64,000 nt of DNA, from the NCBI RefSeq assembly GCF_019797745.1, contig NZ_VOSI01000002.1, positions 682,001-746,000 on the forward strand, given 5' to 3'. Positions 8,670 to 17,079 of the stretch are shown here, one piece after another; positions within the stretch are counted from its first letter, which is position 1, and each line of letters begins with the position of its first letter. Position numbers and translations under genes: made by a program. Origin of the DNA: Edaphocola aurantiacus (GTDB taxonomy: Bacteria > Bacteroidota > Bacteroidia > Chitinophagales > Chitinophagaceae). Under the pieces are notes generated by a model that did no database searches, was not told the origin of the DNA, and worked only from the letters and a program-made list of their open reading frames with translations.

Positions 8670-9428
8670 TTACGTGTCACTATCTGAAAGAGATTCGTAA
8701 AATTCCCTGATTGTGGCTTTGTCGTTCAGTATTTCTCTTACATGTGGGTTGTCTCTTATAAGTAAAACAAATCTTTTTTGTGCCTCACAAAAGGCATGGA
8801 TAAGTTCTAGTGGGTTAGGAAAGAGGACTTCAAGATCTTGTTTATTAAAAAGTAAGCTGGAAAGTTCTTCTTTCCTTTTTTCACCAGCGTAAAATCTGTT
8901 TACGAACACTGTATCAATGACAGGGGTGTTGCCGCTGGATACATAATCCGGACTTTCGTACACCCAATTTGGGTGATGAACAAGGTTGAATTGCTTTGGA
9001 TGCTTTAAAAAGTTTGCCCAACGTTTTACATCGTAAAATACTCGAAAATGTTCCAATTTATATTCATTTGGCAATTGTACAATATCAAAATATTGGAATA
9101 TCTGTTCAACCTGGAGGTATAAAAGGAAAATGAACGTTGAGAGGGTAGCATAATAGTCTCTGAAGTAACGATAACCTAAAAGAAAATTTTCAATTCGGCG
9201 GTTAGACTCGTTCATATTACATCCAACACAGTTATGACTGTCCTCTGATTCAAAATAATTATGAATGGTACAGAACAAGGATTCATCACCAATACTAACT
9301 ATATCTGTTGGTGTATTATGAAACTCAAGGTAATATACCAGGACTTCTTTGAATATTAATTTTAAGGGAGATCCATCGTCAAGTTGGTCATAATAGGAAT
9401 TAATAAGCTCCTCTGTTTTGCCTTTCAT
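8670..9428 (-). CDS. Unknown protein with a HEPN-like R-x6-H motif
   Basis: The 252-residue product is predicted mostly helical. 'DVKRWANFLKHPKQF' at about residue 130 contains R-x6-H with an adjacent N, close to the Rx4-6H signature of HEPN ribonuclease domains. Upstream lies a Cys pair (CVGC, about residue 67) in 'SHNCVGCNMNESNRRIENFLLGYRYF'. HEPN proteins are frequent as toxins and in defence loci, and the site just outside the mobilization operon suits a defence or stabilisation cargo gene. It converges on the coupling-protein gene (41-bp gap) and diverges from 9499 over a 70-bp AT-rich spacer that must hold both promoters. Family assignment is tentative because the rest of the sequence is unfamiliar. 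Confidence 0.5.
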   Translation of the reverse strand: MKGKTEELINSYYDQLDDGSPLKLIFKEVLVYYLEFHNTPTDIVSIGDESLFCTIHNYFESEDSHNCVGCNMNESNRRIENFLLGYRYFRDYYATLSTFIFLLYLQVEQIFQYFDIVQLPNEYKLEHFRVFYDVKRWANFLKHPKQFNLVHHPNWVYESPDYVSSGNTPVIDTVFVNRFYAGEKRKEELSSLLFNKQDLEVLFPNPLELIHAFCEAQKRFVLLIRDNPHVREILNDKATIREFYESLSDSDT

Positions 9429-9498
9429 AAATAAATTGAATATATAATATGATTATTAAAAATAGAAAATATTATGAACGATTAAAAATTATAAATAG

Positions 9499-10020
9499 AT
9501 GGGAAGAGAAATCAGGAAAGTGCCCAGTAATTGGGAGCATCCTAGGGATGAGAACGGTAAATTCAAACCAATGTTTGCAGAGTCCTATGAACAGGTATTA
9601 AAAAAATGGATTGAAAATAACAGTCTTTGGAGTGAGGGTAAGCATCCCAGTCAGGCTGAATTCCCAAAGGAGACCAGGGATTGTAAATTTTACGCAGAGT
9701 GGGCAGGTGATCCACCAAACGTGGAATATTATAATCCCAACAATTGGTCTAAACAGGAAGCCAATTGTTACCAGGTTTATGAAACAACTTCTGAAGGCAC
9801 ACCTGTAAGCCCTATATTCGAAAATACAAAGAGTTTGGAGCGCTGGCTGATCCAGGATGGATACGACCTGGAAGACGCAAAAGAATTTATAAAAAAGGGT
9901 ACTGAGTTTACTTATACAGTGACTAAATTCATTGATAAAGACAAGCAAATATCGGATACTGTCATAAAAGAGAAGGGGAAAGTATCAAAGATACAGCGCA
10001 AAAAAGGGAGAGGGATTTAA
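9499..10020 (+). CDS. Conserved phage/element-associated protein of unknown function
   Basis: The 173-residue product opens with 'MGREIRKVPSNWEHPRDENGKFKPM', followed by a Trp-rich stretch ('WIENNSLWSEG', 'FYAEWAGDPPNVEYYNPNNW') and 'YQVYETTSEGTPVSPIFE'. I recognise this 'MGREIR.VP..WeHP.d..G.y.Pm' plus 'YQvyEt.SEGTPvsP.F' pattern as a conserved protein found in phages and in many bacterial genomes, with no known role. It is soluble and ends in a lysine-rich tail. A strong terminator overlaps its stop codon, and it starts 70 bp from the divergent HEPN-like gene. Codon use does not differ obviously from the neighbours. Confidence 0.65.
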   Translation: MGREIRKVPSNWEHPRDENGKFKPMFAESYEQVLKKWIENNSLWSEGKHPSQAEFPKETRDCKFYAEWAGDPPNVEYYNPNNWSKQEANCYQVYETTSEGTPVSPIFENTKSLERWLIQDGYDLEDAKEFIKKGTEFTYTVTKFIDKDKQISDTVIKEKGKVSKIQRKKGRGI

Positions 10021-10039
10021 CAAATCCTTCTCCCTTTTT
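10006..10039 (+). terminator. Strong Rho-independent terminator overlapping the stop of the 9499 gene
   Basis: GGGAGAGGGATTT (10006-10018) pairs with AAATCCTTCTCCC (10022-10034) with one G.T pair, a 3-nt loop and five Ts at 10035-10039. The left arm lies inside the coding sequence and the stop codon is in the stem-loop. Confidence 0.85.
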
Positions 10040-10105
10040 AACACGGGCTCCTTATGCTTTATTGATTTGCGATAATACTTACGATTGTTCCCTAAAAACG
10101 GCTAC

Positions 10106-10178
10106 GGTACTCAGTTTGAAATATGAGGAATTCAACCTTCGAATTGTGGTATTCAGCCCGAAATATGGGGATTTGACC
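10106..10178. repeat. Pair of imperfect direct repeats of about 31 bp, 42 bp apart
   Basis: The copies start with GGTACTCAGTTTGAAATATG (10106) and GGTATTCAGCCCGAAATATG (10148). Both continue with a purine-rich GGA and end in a pyrimidine pair after TTCA or TTGA. They lie in the 330-bp non-coding stretch between the terminator at 10039 and the lipoprotein gene at 10368. The rest of that stretch holds no convincing gene. The repeats could be protein-binding sites or remnants of an insertion. Confidence 0.4.
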
Positions 10179-10314
10179 ATATTAGAGCCCCGTTTTTACA
10201 GCAAAGCCTTATGGCCATGCCTAAATTAGTATTATCAAAATGCAGACATATGGAAAGCAAAATTACACTTATAAGAGCTCGCCTTCCGCCAGGTTTAAGG
10301 TATATGGGGAGATA

Positions 10315-10340
10315 ATGGTAACCCCGGATAGGGCTACCAT
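10315..10340 (+). promoter_or_regulatory. Leader hairpin upstream of the beta-helix lipoprotein gene
   Basis: ATGGTA (10315-10320) pairs with TACCAT (10335-10340), and an inner CCC/GGG pair extends the stem after one mismatch. It ends 27 bp before the ATG at 10368, so it would form in the 5' untranslated leader. There is no T tract, so it is not a terminator. A role in message stability or translation is a guess. Confidence 0.35.
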
Positions 10341-10367
10341 AATTATGAAACTAAAAAATTCTATATC

Positions 10368-11834
10368 ATGAAAAGAACTTTAATCATGCTGGCTATAACA
10401 GGAGTTATGGCTCTGGCAAGTTGTCACAAACCAATTGGCGACAATCCGTTTAACGATGAAAAATTAGAAAGTAAATTAGGGGCAACAAATGTAACTGTTT
10501 CCTGTCCACCCACAGTGCTCAGCGGAACGATCAGTACTAATACCACCCTAACTACAGGTACTTCATACCTACTCAGCGGCAACGTAGTGGTTGATGGTGC
10601 CACACTGACTATCCAGCCTGGAGTGGTGGTTATGGGTGAAAAATCCAGTAATGGAGCCTTAATTATAAAACCTAATGCGCAGATCAGTGCTGTTGGAACG
10701 ATTACCAGTCCGATCGTGTTTACCTCTGATCAGGCCGCCGGAAGCCGTGCTGCAGGAGATTGGTTTGGGGTTGCTATCTTAGGTAATGCACCAAATAATC
10801 AAAGTAATAGCATCAATTTAACTATCAATTCTTCAACCTTTAATTTTGGAGGGCCTTCCTCAGCATCGTCATCCGGTAATTTTGAATATGTGCAAATTCA
10901 CTATGCCGGTGCTGGTGGAGGATCAAGTGATGTTCTAACTGAAAGTTCATTAATTCTTGGATCTGTTGGAAGTGGCATGACCGTTAAAAATGTCCAGATT
11001 TCAAATTCTCTTAAAGATGGATTAGGAGTGTGGGGTGGTGAAGCTGGAGTGAAAAAGGTATTTACGCACAAAATTTCAAGGTCAGACTTTAGAATGTCTC
11101 AAGGTTATCGGGGTAATGTTCAAAATATCTTTGGTTTTAAAGATGATGCGTCTACAACAGTTACTACCATTCCAAGCTTAGAAGTGTCAAATTATTTAAG
11201 AGGGTCTAACAACAGCCCATTTACTTATCCAACCATATCAAATGCGAGCTTACTAGGTGGCAGTTATTGTGCAAGCGGGGATACTGATTTTAAAACTGCT
11301 GTTTTAATACGTAATAATGGAGATGCAAGAATCTACAATTCTGTTATTGAAGGGTTTAGTCAATACGGATTATATCTTGATGATGCAGGAATTGTAGCTA
11401 AAACTGCAAGTGGTACGGATCAACTCCAATTCTCTCATAACTCTATTCTTTCTAGTGCTACAGTGCCTTATGGTAATGGGTTAGGGGCAACAACCTGGTT
11501 TGCCGCAGGAGGATGTAGTGCTAACTCTTTAAATACAATGACTGATTGGTTAACTGCAGGCCCGCCACCCTCTTGCCGTGAGTCCGGTAACCAGATCAAC
11601 GGCGGTATTGTAAGTGGATACTATAACAGTAGTCTATGTGGAGATAAATGTTCTTCATTTCCTAATCTTTACATCAATACTTCGACTTCAGATCTTGATG
11701 TGCCGGATTATTCCATGTTAGGTGCATTCTTTGATCAGCCAGATTATAGGGGGGCTTTACAATCGTCCATGGATACCTGGCTTGTCAATACCTGGATTGA
11801 TTTCTGCCAGCAAACACGTAATTATTGTTTGTAA
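10368..11834 (+). CDS. Secreted lipoprotein with a right-handed beta-helix-like domain
   Basis: The 488-residue product has a lipoprotein signal peptide ending in LASC (Cys19). Next comes a region of regular short beta repeats, such as 'TGTSYLLSGNVVVDGATLTIQPGVVV', 'GALIIKPNAQISAVGTITSPIVFTS' and 'GNFEYVQIHYAG', typical of right-handed beta-helix surface proteins in Bacteroidota. Later segments 'TAVLIRNNGDARIYNSVIEGF' and 'YGLYLDD' continue the helix. The C-terminal 'GAFFDQPDYRGA' followed by 'W...W.DF' is a family-like ending. Several Cys in the last third may form disulphides. It probably sits on the outer membrane surface or periplasmic face. Ligand or enzymatic role is unknown. It is monocistronic: terminators flank it at 10039 and 11853. 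Confidence 0.7.
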   Translation: MKRTLIMLAITGVMALASCHKPIGDNPFNDEKLESKLGATNVTVSCPPTVLSGTISTNTTLTTGTSYLLSGNVVVDGATLTIQPGVVVMGEKSSNGALIIKPNAQISAVGTITSPIVFTSDQAAGSRAAGDWFGVAILGNAPNNQSNSINLTINSSTFNFGGPSSASSSGNFEYVQIHYAGAGGGSSDVLTESSLILGSVGSGMTVKNVQISNSLKDGLGVWGGEAGVKKVFTHKISRSDFRMSQGYRGNVQNIFGFKDDASTTVTTIPSLEVSNYLRGSNNSPFTYPTISNASLLGGSYCASGDTDFKTAVLIRNNGDARIYNSVIEGFSQYGLYLDDAGIVAKTASGTDQLQFSHNSILSSATVPYGNGLGATTWFAAGGCSANSLNTMTDWLTAGPPPSCRESGNQINGGIVSGYYNSSLCGDKCSSFPNLYINTSTSDLDVPDYSMLGAFFDQPDYRGALQSSMDTWLVNTWIDFCQQTRNYCL

Positions 11835-11852
11835 GCAATTCCATAAAAGTAG

Positions 11853-11886
11853 AGCAGCAGCGCTAAAAAGCGCCGCTGCTTGTTTT
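11853..11886 (+). terminator. Rho-independent terminator after the beta-helix lipoprotein gene
   Basis: AGCAGCAGCGCT (11853-11864) pairs with AGCGCCGCTGCT (11869-11880) with one mismatch and an AAAA loop, followed by TGTTTT. The convergent gene on the other strand ends at 11910, so it may serve both directions. Confidence 0.75.
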
Positions 11887-11909
11887 CATTTAACTTCCAA
11901 AATTAATAA

Positions 11910-14171
11910 TCAACGTATCAAGTTTATGTCCCCTTTTAATATCTTCTGATTTCCGTTGTAGAAGTCCAGTATAATATAATATTGATATACCCCTTGCTGG
12001 CTTGCCGCTCCATTAAAGTTACCATCCCAACCATTGTTATTTCCGCTATCCTGGTAAACTATCTGTCCATACCTATTATAAATCTCAAACCTCCGGATAG
12101 TAAAATGGTCTCCGGGTATTTTAAAGAGATCGTTCAGCCCATCACCGTTTGGCGTAAATGCATTGGGCATAATCATCCGCTCGTCTGCGTTTACTATAAT
12201 TTCTGAATAGGCCGTATCCCAGCAACCATAGTCGTTGATACCTACTACGCTAAAGGTAGTATTTTCTGTTGGGCTGGCCAGTACTTCTTCCCGAAAAGAG
12301 TTGTCCAATGGACTAATTGGCTTCCAGGTATAATAAGTAGCTCCGCTGGCCCTTAAAGTAATCAGCTCCCCATTAATTATTTCTGCAAAGGCGGGAGAGA
12401 TACTTACTTCAGGTTTGGGATAAGCGGTAAGGGAAATATCAATTGAAGTGGTACAACCTTCCGAAGAGCTGATTTGTAGTTTGTATATTCCTTCCTCTAA
12501 TCCACTAGTCTGAAATACCGAATCTGTAGATGCTGCATGGACAACAAGTCCCTGCCCATTTCTTAGTGTATAATCATATTGTCTGTTACCTGCTTTTCCT
12601 GCTTGCAGGCTAATATTTCCGGGACAGCCATATTGTTGGCTTTTAACCTCTGGAAGCGGTATGAATACTACAGAATAGGTGTCAATAAATACCGAGCAAT
12701 CTTTAGTATAATAAAGTAGGTAATGGCCATCTTCAGTTATCGTTCTATGGTTATTTGTACTGCCGTTTTCCCAACGATAACAGGATATTCCTTCCGGTGT
12801 TTCTATTAAAGTATCTGTTTTGAAACATACAGTAATACGGTTACTATTACCATTTAAAGTATCTATATTTCCACTTTTCGGCAAGACCATTTGATAGGGC
12901 AAATCAGTTATTGCCAAACTACCCATACCATTCCATTGGTTCCAGATGGCATTGACTTGTGGGTTGGAGGATATCCCTAAATTATTTGGGAAGCTAATAA
13001 CGTGTAGTGCCAAACCGGGACCGGTTCCTTCACAAACTTCTGGATGGCTATTCCCAAGATATATTTTTCCATCGGGACCTATTTGCATGTTTCCCATGAT
13101 ATTGGTTGTGATAGGACAAAATGGTGCATAGTATTGTGCATACGGATTTGTAAGGATCATTGACTTCGATGCGGTAATTGCTGAAAGCGAGGATTGGTTG
13201 AGATCAAACTGATAGACATACTGATCAAATTTCCATTCACCATTAGCCCAAGGTATCGCATATCCTGCATACAGCTTTGAGTTATCTGGTGAAAAGCAGA
13301 CAGCATATACTTTTTCTCCGGTATCAATAACTTGTAGGTTTTTTAATTTACCAGAACATTTTTCAAAATCATACATTTCCAGGCCACCTGGAAAATTTAG
13401 TATGCCTCCATGATCTACTGCCGTTGCTACTTTTTTCCCATTTGGTGAAACTGCTAATATCCCATTGCTGCCCCAATAGTTCATAACAGGAAATGATCCG
13501 ATTTCTGAAACCACAGGATTGCTGGATACTCCGTTGCTTGTTACCTTAAAGCTCAGGTACTGATTGTATGTTCTATGCCGGGCCACAAGCCAGATGCCGT
13601 CACATCCGGCAATGGCAACCATCCTACAGCCAATTAAGGTGTTATAGGTATAGGCCAATACATTTTTGTATCCGGGTACAATATTCCCCCGGCCATTATT
13701 TAGTGTTATGTCAAACAAACAATAAATTAATCCACCGTTACGGACATAGAAAATATAATATTGATTACTGTTTCCAGGACGCGGAATAATAACCGGTCTG
13801 CTATATTCCATATCATTGGTCTGCAGGAACGCAGTTCCGGCAATGGGTACTTCGTTTTTATCGAAAATACAGGGCGCGTCCTGGCCATTTCTGGTATAAG
13901 TATACCTCTTAACGATAAACAACAATGAGCCTCCCGCATCACAGACCGCCTGGGCATAATTATACTGATGTTCGGTTGGATACATAGTGGTTGCATTCTG
14001 GCTCTGGTAAACGGTACCATTTACATAAGTGGTATCCCGAAGGAGGGGGGGATTGTGGTTAAAGTCAAGGGAATAATGATTTCCAAAGGTCCATATATTG
14101 TTTTGTCCCTGGCCGTAACCAGCTTGCCACAGCATGAGTATCCATAGATACCCAAATATCTTTCTCATCAC
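11910..14171 (-). CDS. Large secreted protein with type IX secretion type B sorting domain
   Basis: The 753-residue protein has an N-terminal signal peptide ('MRKIFGYLWILMLWQAGYGQ'). A beta-propeller-like first half carries WD-type segments ('VYAVCFSPDNSKLYAGY', 'GPDGKIYLGN'). Ig-like segments follow, and the C terminus is the gliding-motility/T9SS type B signature ('MPNAFTPNGDGLNDLFKI', 'FEIYNRYGQIVYQ', 'NNGWDGNFNG', 'GVYQYYIILDF'). The family is exported through the type IX system to the cell surface or medium. Two adjacent Met codons make the exact start uncertain by one residue. It begins 15 bp after the stop of the 914-residue gene upstream, so the two form an operon. The ligand is unknown. 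Confidence 0.85.
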   Translation of the reverse strand: MMRKIFGYLWILMLWQAGYGQGQNNIWTFGNHYSLDFNHNPPLLRDTTYVNGTVYQSQNATTMYPTEHQYNYAQAVCDAGGSLLFIVKRYTYTRNGQDAPCIFDKNEVPIAGTAFLQTNDMEYSRPVIIPRPGNSNQYYIFYVRNGGLIYCLFDITLNNGRGNIVPGYKNVLAYTYNTLIGCRMVAIAGCDGIWLVARHRTYNQYLSFKVTSNGVSSNPVVSEIGSFPVMNYWGSNGILAVSPNGKKVATAVDHGGILNFPGGLEMYDFEKCSGKLKNLQVIDTGEKVYAVCFSPDNSKLYAGYAIPWANGEWKFDQYVYQFDLNQSSLSAITASKSMILTNPYAQYYAPFCPITTNIMGNMQIGPDGKIYLGNSHPEVCEGTGPGLALHVISFPNNLGISSNPQVNAIWNQWNGMGSLAITDLPYQMVLPKSGNIDTLNGNSNRITVCFKTDTLIETPEGISCYRWENGSTNNHRTITEDGHYLLYYTKDCSVFIDTYSVVFIPLPEVKSQQYGCPGNISLQAGKAGNRQYDYTLRNGQGLVVHAASTDSVFQTSGLEEGIYKLQISSSEGCTTSIDISLTAYPKPEVSISPAFAEIINGELITLRASGATYYTWKPISPLDNSFREEVLASPTENTTFSVVGINDYGCWDTAYSEIIVNADERMIMPNAFTPNGDGLNDLFKIPGDHFTIRRFEIYNRYGQIVYQDSGNNNGWDGNFNGAASQQGVYQYYIILDFYNGNQKILKGDINLIR

Positions 14172-14186
14172 AATACATTTTTAGGG

Positions 14187-16931
14187 TTAAGAATTTGTTT
14201 TGATCATTTGCATAGATCCCAGGCTTTTCCCATTCCGGTCAAAAACCTGTAATAGATATGTCCCAGCTGCAATCTGTTCCGTTGCAATGGTATTATTACC
14301 TGCCTTAAGTGCTACCATTAACACCATATTTCCTGTTATATCCATTATACGCAGCTGGCCATTTTGAGGCATTTCAAGGCGGATAGAACGGTTAAATGGA
14401 TTTGGTGAAACCAATATGCCATTTTGTGCCAATACATCTTTTATTCCATTGGAATTGGTTATCTCTATTTCATTGGACAATCCGCTGCAACCATTGCTAC
14501 CGTTTACCCTTAGACTATATGTTCCGTTAAGGTTAACAGCATAGCTTGTTCCGTTTGCCCCTGCTAAATCTTGTCCGTTCCGTAGCCATTGGTAGGAGTT
14601 GTAGGTTTGATTTACTGTAAGGATATTTCCGGTTTGAGTAATGGTAGGATGTGGCGCCGGATTTACCGTAATCTGTAAGGTGGCGGTATCACTATTCCCA
14701 CAGCTATTTATGGCAACTACCTTTATCATACCGCTGGTACCACCTAATGTAACCGTTATGCTATTGCTTGTACTGCTTCCGGTCCAGCCTGTTGGCAGTA
14801 TCCAAGTATAACCAATAACCCCGCTTACTGCCGGAACCTGGTAGTTCTCCGCATTTCCCTCACAAGAGGTTAATTTGCCCACAATGGCCCCAGGGGCTGG
14901 GGGAAGATCGCACATTTTTATTTTCATCAGCATAGCGTCCGTCAGCCCGCCAAATACGGTCTGAAAGGCGCCCGTTGTGGCAAAGTTATTTACGCTATTT
15001 GTGCCTCCGCCAATAAATACATTCCCATTTTGTACAGAAATGGATTTGCCTGTTTCTGTTACATCACCGCCAAGGTATGTAGCCCATGTTCTATTGCCTC
15101 CAGGGCCGAACTTAGCTAAAAACACCTCTTCCGGTGAATTGTCATATACCGGCTTAATTCCATCAGGGGTAGCAATACTTGAAGGACTGGTTGTTTCTCC
15201 GCTCATGTAAAGGGATCCACCTGAAAAGTCTATTGCGCTAAAGATTTCTGTCCCACTGCCACCAAAATAGGTACTCCAGAGCATAGAGCCGAAGGAGCTT
15301 AACTTAGCCAGGAAAGCATCAGTAGTACCTCCACCGTACCAGACCTGGTATGCATTAGCTGTTGAAATACCAGTTTGACTTTCAGTTGCTCCGGTAAAGT
15401 AGATGTCGTTTAGGCTGTCTGTTATAATACGATAAGGACGTTCATAGCCGGTGCCACCATAATAAGTTGCCCAAACTCGGTTTCCTGCGCTGTCAAACTT
15501 TGCCACAAATGCATCCTGGCCGCCACTGCCAGTCTGTTGGTAAACACCATTAGTAGCGATGCCGGTAGTGCTAACTGTATAACCGGTGACAATAACGTTT
15601 GCAAGTGTATCTGTAGTAACGCCTATAATTGCATCATTGGCAGTTGTACCTAAATAAGTTGACCAGATCCGGTTTCCTGAACTACTAAATTTTGCAATAA
15701 ACCCATCATTTGTACCAGGACGTGTAGCCTGAAAGGAACCAGGTGTAGCAATTCCCGCTGGACTTTGAGTATTGCCTACAAGATATATATTGTTATACCG
15801 ATCTGCGGTCACTGCTACGTGATCTGTGCCCTCCACGCCAGTGCCACCAAAATAAGTACCCCATATCTGCTGGCCAGCAGTATCGAATTTAACCAGGAAG
15901 GCATCATAAGATGCATTGGTTCCTGCTTTTACCTCCTGGTATGCGCCAACAGTAGAAATGCCATTTTGAGAATTGGTTCTACCCGCAACGTAAAGATAGC
16001 CTGCGGTATCGATAGCTAGTGATAAGCCATGCTCTACATTAGACCCGCCAATATAGGTGCCCCATAATCGCTGTCCCTGCTGGTTGAATTTCATGAGAAA
16101 GGCGTCTGCGCCTGATGGGTTACTACCTCCAGCAAAAGTTGTTAGATGTGCCCCGACTGTAGCTATATTGTTGCTACTGTTTGTAGCACCGGTTATATAC
16201 ACCATGCCGTCTTTGGCAACTTTTGTATCCCAAACTTCCTCAAATTCTGTACTGCCGATATAGGTAGCCCAATCAATAACAGGGTCAATGACAATTGCAC
16301 CTTTGTATTTACCCAATCCGAAACTGAGTATTCCATCTTGTAACAGGTAGTTACTTGAAATAGTCTTGCCATCCTGCTGGTAGGCGTAGGGCTTCTGTTC
16401 CTTTATAGAACCGAAGGGTGTTGTAACAAGAAGGTTGCCACTCCTGTCTAATTGAAGTTGATCGGCACCCAGATATTGTACTTTTATTTTAGAAGGGTCT
16501 GCATCTTTGCCGATAATGAAATCATGTTCCAATTTTCCATCACTATTCAGGTAGAAAATCCAATCGATCCCCGGATATACCTCTTTGTATGCAATTTGAG
16601 CATAACAGGCCGCCTTGCTCTTTCCGGCATATTGCTCATAATAGGGCTGCTTTTGCTGACCGATGATATTGATGTTCTCGTTTCTGTCTGATAGCAGAAC
16701 ATCCATCCTATATATCTGTCCATTTTGGTGCCACTGGTAGTGTATGCCACCGGTTGAGAAGTAAACTTTGATCCCATCTTTGGTATCCAGGGAAAAACGG
16801 ATATCGTTTCGGGGGTTAAGATATTGGTCTGTGACCTGGCCTGTATTTTCCATAAATCCCGTAAATGCAAAACATTGACGAACCTGTAAAAAACAAAGAC
16901 ATACCATTAGCGTAAAAATCCTCGTAATCAT
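14187..16931 (-). CDS. SBBP-repeat secreted protein with T9SS type A sorting domain
   Basis: The 914-residue protein has a signal peptide and then an N-terminal domain common in such proteins ('FMENTGQVTDQYLNPRNDIRF'). Seven SBBP-type repeats of about 60 residues follow, each with 'W.TY.GG....' and '.IYv.G.T.S..GIaT.GaYQ' (about residues 215-690). A Cys-containing PKD/Ig-like part precedes the C-terminal T9SS type A signal ('ILVSPNPFNRSIRLEMP', 'GTYLLQVFDRNGKSLGSMQMIK'). It is likely displayed on or released from the surface. It is the first gene of a two-gene operon with 11910-14171 and diverges from the gene at 17080. No enzymatic motif was seen. Confidence 0.85.
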   Translation of the reverse strand: MITRIFTLMVCLCFLQVRQCFAFTGFMENTGQVTDQYLNPRNDIRFSLDTKDGIKVYFSTGGIHYQWHQNGQIYRMDVLLSDRNENINIIGQQKQPYYEQYAGKSKAACYAQIAYKEVYPGIDWIFYLNSDGKLEHDFIIGKDADPSKIKVQYLGADQLQLDRSGNLLVTTPFGSIKEQKPYAYQQDGKTISSNYLLQDGILSFGLGKYKGAIVIDPVIDWATYIGSTEFEEVWDTKVAKDGMVYITGATNSSNNIATVGAHLTTFAGGSNPSGADAFLMKFNQQGQRLWGTYIGGSNVEHGLSLAIDTAGYLYVAGRTNSQNGISTVGAYQEVKAGTNASYDAFLVKFDTAGQQIWGTYFGGTGVEGTDHVAVTADRYNNIYLVGNTQSPAGIATPGSFQATRPGTNDGFIAKFSSSGNRIWSTYLGTTANDAIIGVTTDTLANVIVTGYTVSTTGIATNGVYQQTGSGGQDAFVAKFDSAGNRVWATYYGGTGYERPYRIITDSLNDIYFTGATESQTGISTANAYQVWYGGGTTDAFLAKLSSFGSMLWSTYFGGSGTEIFSAIDFSGGSLYMSGETTSPSSIATPDGIKPVYDNSPEEVFLAKFGPGGNRTWATYLGGDVTETGKSISVQNGNVFIGGGTNSVNNFATTGAFQTVFGGLTDAMLMKIKMCDLPPAPGAIVGKLTSCEGNAENYQVPAVSGVIGYTWILPTGWTGSSTSNSITVTLGGTSGMIKVVAINSCGNSDTATLQITVNPAPHPTITQTGNILTVNQTYNSYQWLRNGQDLAGANGTSYAVNLNGTYSLRVNGSNGCSGLSNEIEITNSNGIKDVLAQNGILVSPNPFNRSIRLEMPQNGQLRIMDITGNMVLMVALKAGNNTIATEQIAAGTYLLQVFDRNGKSLGSMQMIKTNS

Positions 16932-17079
16932 AATTCAATAGTTTAAAGGTTGATAATAAGGAGGCCTCCCTTTTTCCACAAAGCAAAGACTTATATTTAA
17001 ATTATTTCATTGAGATTTTCACCAAATGTGGAGTGTCACTTTTAAGATTATTGGTGTAACTTCGGGTAAATTACTGTTT

